64,000 bases of DNA from Actinoplanes sp. TBRC 11911 (GTDB lineage Bacteria > Actinomycetota > Actinomycetes > Mycobacteriales > Micromonosporaceae). This document shows positions 62,126-64,000 of the stretch, one piece after another (within the stretch, counting starts at the first letter, position 1; each line of letters starts with the position of its first letter). The stretch lies in NCBI RefSeq assembly GCF_012933445.1, contig NZ_JABBNC010000006.1, positions 1 to 64,000 of the forward strand. Reading direction: 5' to 3'. The notes beneath the pieces were generated by a model. The model saw nothing but the letters and a program-made list of their open reading frames with translations, made no database searches and was not told the origin of the DNA. Position numbers and translations under genes: made by a program.

Positions 62126-63046
62126 ATGACCTCGGCAAACCATTCTTCCCTCGTACGGCGCGGTTTCCTCGCCATCACCGTCGCCGGCCTGCTCTGGGGT
62201 ACGACCGGAATGGTGCTCCAATTCGTCCGGCGATCGAGCGAGCTGAGCCCGGTGAGCGTCTGCTTCTATCGCATGGCCATCGCGGCGCTCGTGCTGCTGG
62301 TGGCAACGCGGCGGCAGCTCGGCCCGGTGCTCACCGCGGCGCGCTCGCAACCATGGCGAATCGTCGTCGTCGGGCTCGGCGTCAGTGCGTTCCAGGCGCT
62401 GTACTTCGTTGCCGTCGCCTGGGGTGGAGTGGCCGTGGCCACCGTGGTCGGCCTCGGCGTGCCGCCGGTCGCGCTGGCGGGATGGGAGGCGATCCGAGCT
62501 CGCCGTTTGCCGCCACGTGCCACGCTGTGCGGCGTCCTGGCAGCGGTCGCCGGCCTGGCGCTGGTCAGCGGCCTCGGCGCGTCGCCCGCCGGCACCGCAC
62601 CCCGACCCTTTCTCGGCGTGGCGGCAGCCGTCGGCGGTGGTTTGGCATTCGCGATCACCTCGGTGCTGAGCCGCCGAGTCATGCGCGAAATAGATTCGAT
62701 GCTGCTCACCACGGCGTCCACCGCGATCGCGGCCGTGACCCTGCTCCCGGTCGCGCTCCTGAGCGGCGGATTCGCCGTCCCCACCGGCTTCGCCACCGAC
62801 GGAATGCTGCTGTACATGGGCGTTTTCGCGACCGCCTTGGCGTATGTGCTCTACAACGGCGGCCTCCGCACCACAACGGGCAGCACCGCCGCGGTTCTCA
62901 CGCTGGCCGAGCCACTGGCCGCCACGCTGCTCGCCGTGGCGGTCCTCGGCGAGCGCCTCTCCCCCGCGTCGATGGCCGGCGTGCTTCTGCTGCTCGGCGC
63001 GGTCGCGCTCGCGCACCTGTTCCCGGCCCCGGAGCCCGTCGGCTGA
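62126..63046 (+). CDS. EamA-family (DMT) transporter
   Basis: 306 residues, ten predicted helices in two EamA repeats (AGLLWGTTGMVLQFV... and GGGLAFAITSVLSRRV...). Members export amino acids, nucleosides or other metabolites. A TAACTT box lies 10 nt before the ATG without a ribosome site, so the message may be leaderless. The stop touches the Uma2 remnant. Confidence 0.9.
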   Translation: MTSANHSSLVRRGFLAITVAGLLWGTTGMVLQFVRRSSELSPVSVCFYRMAIAALVLLVATRRQLGPVLTAARSQPWRIVVVGLGVSAFQALYFVAVAWGGVAVATVVGLGVPPVALAGWEAIRARRLPPRATLCGVLAAVAGLALVSGLGASPAGTAPRPFLGVAAAVGGGLAFAITSVLSRRVMREIDSMLLTTASTAIAAVTLLPVALLSGGFAVPTGFATDGMLLYMGVFATALAYVLYNGGLRTTTGSTAAVLTLAEPLAATLLAVAVLGERLSPASMAGVLLLLGAVALAHLFPAPEPVG

Positions 63047-63461
63047 GCACTATCGCCAGCGTTGGGCGCGCGCTCAGCGCTGCCTCCTGGTACTGCAGGG
63101 CGTCAACCTGCGGCTGACCGGCGGACGCATCCTGCAGTCAGACCTGCTCGTGGCCGATACCGACGACGTGGGCACGACGGTCGAGGCTGCCGAGACGAAG
63201 CTTGTCGTCGAGGTGGTCTCACCGAGCAACGCCGGAACGGACCGGTTGCTCAAGCCCCAGTTGTACGCCGCGGCGAAGATCGGCTGGTATCTGCGTGTGG
63301 AGCAGCCGCTGGAATCGGTGGAACTGCACCTCCAAAGGCTCGACGGGGATCACTACACCTCGGCGGACGTTGCGAATCCGGGCCAGTTGCTTGCGTCGGA
63401 GGAGCCGTTTCCCTTCGAGCTCGAGGTTGCGTCTTTGGTTCGTCGCGGTCGTCGCCTCTGA
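63045..63461 (+). pseudogene. Uma2-family gene remnant with an internal deletion
   Basis: The reading EHYRQRWARAQRCLLVLQGVNL (shortened) followed by LVVEVVSPSNAGTDRLLKPQLYA and IGWYLRVEQ matches Uma2 (DUF820) proteins. The N-terminal phrase EHYRQxW belongs near the start of that family, so about 50-60 residues appear deleted between it and LVLQGVN. No start codon or ribosome site is present, and the remnant begins at the EamA stop. The nuclease-like core acidic residues in SPSNAGTD and LLVADTDD remain, but expression is doubtful. Confidence 0.6.
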
Positions 63462-63483
63462 CTCGGCCCTATCGCTTCTCGGC

Positions 63484-64000
63484 TCAGGTCGGGGGTGGCC
63501 ACGGATTGCCTGGCGGGGGCGGGGCGTCGCCCGTGCGATCCGCGGCCGGCAGCCACAACACGAACGTGCTGCCACGCCCCAGCTCCGAGAACGCCGCCAC
63601 CTGGCCGCCGTGCGACTCGACGATCTGGCGGACGATGGCCAGGCCCAATCCCGTACGCCGGTGGTCGGCTCGCCAGAAGCGGTCGAACACCTGCGGCAGG
63701 TCGGACGCGGGGATGCCCGGGCCCTCGTCGGTCACCGCCAGCCACAGCCACGCGCCGGTCCGGCCCGTCGCCAGGGTCACCACCGAATCCGCCGGGGCGA
63801 GGCGGGCCGCGTTCGACAGCAGGTTGCCGGCCGCGCGGCGGAGCGCGTCCGCGTCGCCGATCAGGTGCTGGGGGCCCGTGGCGGCGTACCGCAAATGGAG
63901 GGGTTTGGCCGGCAAAAAATACTCCTCGCCGGCCTCGCGCGCGACCGCGGTCAGATCGATGTCGGTGTCGGCCATGGTGTCGGCCTCCCGGCGGGCGGTG
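63484..64000 (-). CDS. Sensor histidine kinase, C-terminal part (continues past the window)
   Basis: The last about 170 residues of a histidine kinase. ATP-binding boxes are present: N box NLLSNAARLA, G1 DEGPGIP, F FDRFWRAD, G2 TGLGLAIV. The frame continues through the right edge, so the phospho-accepting His and sensor domain lie outside. An ATG at 63975 is internal, not the start. Confidence 0.88.
   Translation of the reverse strand, partial: TARREADTMADTDIDLTAVAREAGEEYFLPAKPLHLRYAATGPQHLIGDADALRRAAGNLLSNAARLAPADSVVTLATGRTGAWLWLAVTDEGPGIPASDLPQVFDRFWRADHRRTGLGLAIVRQIVESHGGQVAAFSELGRGSTFVLWLPAADRTGDAPPPPGNPWPPPT

Overview
The window is high-GC actinobacterial DNA, most likely from Actinoplanes or a close Micromonosporaceae relative. 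The evidence is the third-position GC bias, frequent GTG starts, 4-bp stop/start overlaps, a CebR-type operator, and an actinobacterial rRNA leader at the left edge. This assignment rests on reading the sequence only.

Layout. 1-975: the leader and promoter of an rRNA operon that runs leftward out of the window, then gene-free DNA with an 18-bp tandem array. 976-8763: an amidohydrolase, a universal stress protein, a GH13 glycosidase, a membrane protein and a large DUF6493-like protein. 8800-15811: an aromatic catabolic island. The minus-strand operon pcaH-G-B-L-I-J carries protocatechuate to beta-ketoadipyl-CoA. It diverges from an IclR regulator, which is followed by pobA (4-hydroxybenzoate to protocatechuate). 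Related 15-bp palindromes stand in front of both transcription units. 15911-20855: an NmrA-like protein, an MmyB-type regulator, a large galactose-oxidase-like radical copper oxidase and a small membrane protein. 20985-23906: two secreted polysaccharide enzymes with CBM2 modules (CE1-type esterase, GH10 xylanase); a CebR-like operator precedes the xylanase. 24822-33543: an acetyltransferase, an ATPase remnant, a second IclR regulator with a NitT/TauT-type ABC importer, an LLM flavoenzyme, and small envelope proteins. 33699-36551: a PstS-like lipoprotein coupled to a GlnX-like four-helix membrane protein, and a STAS protein. 36748-46627: an MFS exporter, an alpha/beta hydrolase lacking its serine, a small kinase, a MarR/oxidoreductase pair, a ThDP enzyme, a divergent pair of citrate synthases and a trypsin-fold protease without a signal peptide. 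46624-58160: a membrane protein, GlgX, a nitroreductase, an ABC exporter with MarR, an acyltransferase, a secreted CBM20 alpha-amylase and a beta-lactamase-like hydrolase. 59200-64000: an NhaA-DsbA fusion, GNAT, EamA, a Uma2 remnant and the 3' part of a histidine kinase.

The least explained structure is a dispersed element of about 220-240 bp, present three times (24285-24506, 49951-50175, 58609-58850). Each copy is centred on a hairpin with arms of 18-22 bp and a conserved loop of about 17 nt. In the first copy the loop is inverted while both flanks keep their orientation. Each copy also has a tandem-repeat array on its left side. No coding, terminator or known insertion-sequence explanation fits all three copies.

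Three gene remnants (an archaeal-type ATPase, a VOC protein and Uma2), several tandem arrays and convergent gene overlaps suggest a mosaic chromosomal region that has undergone repeated small deletions.
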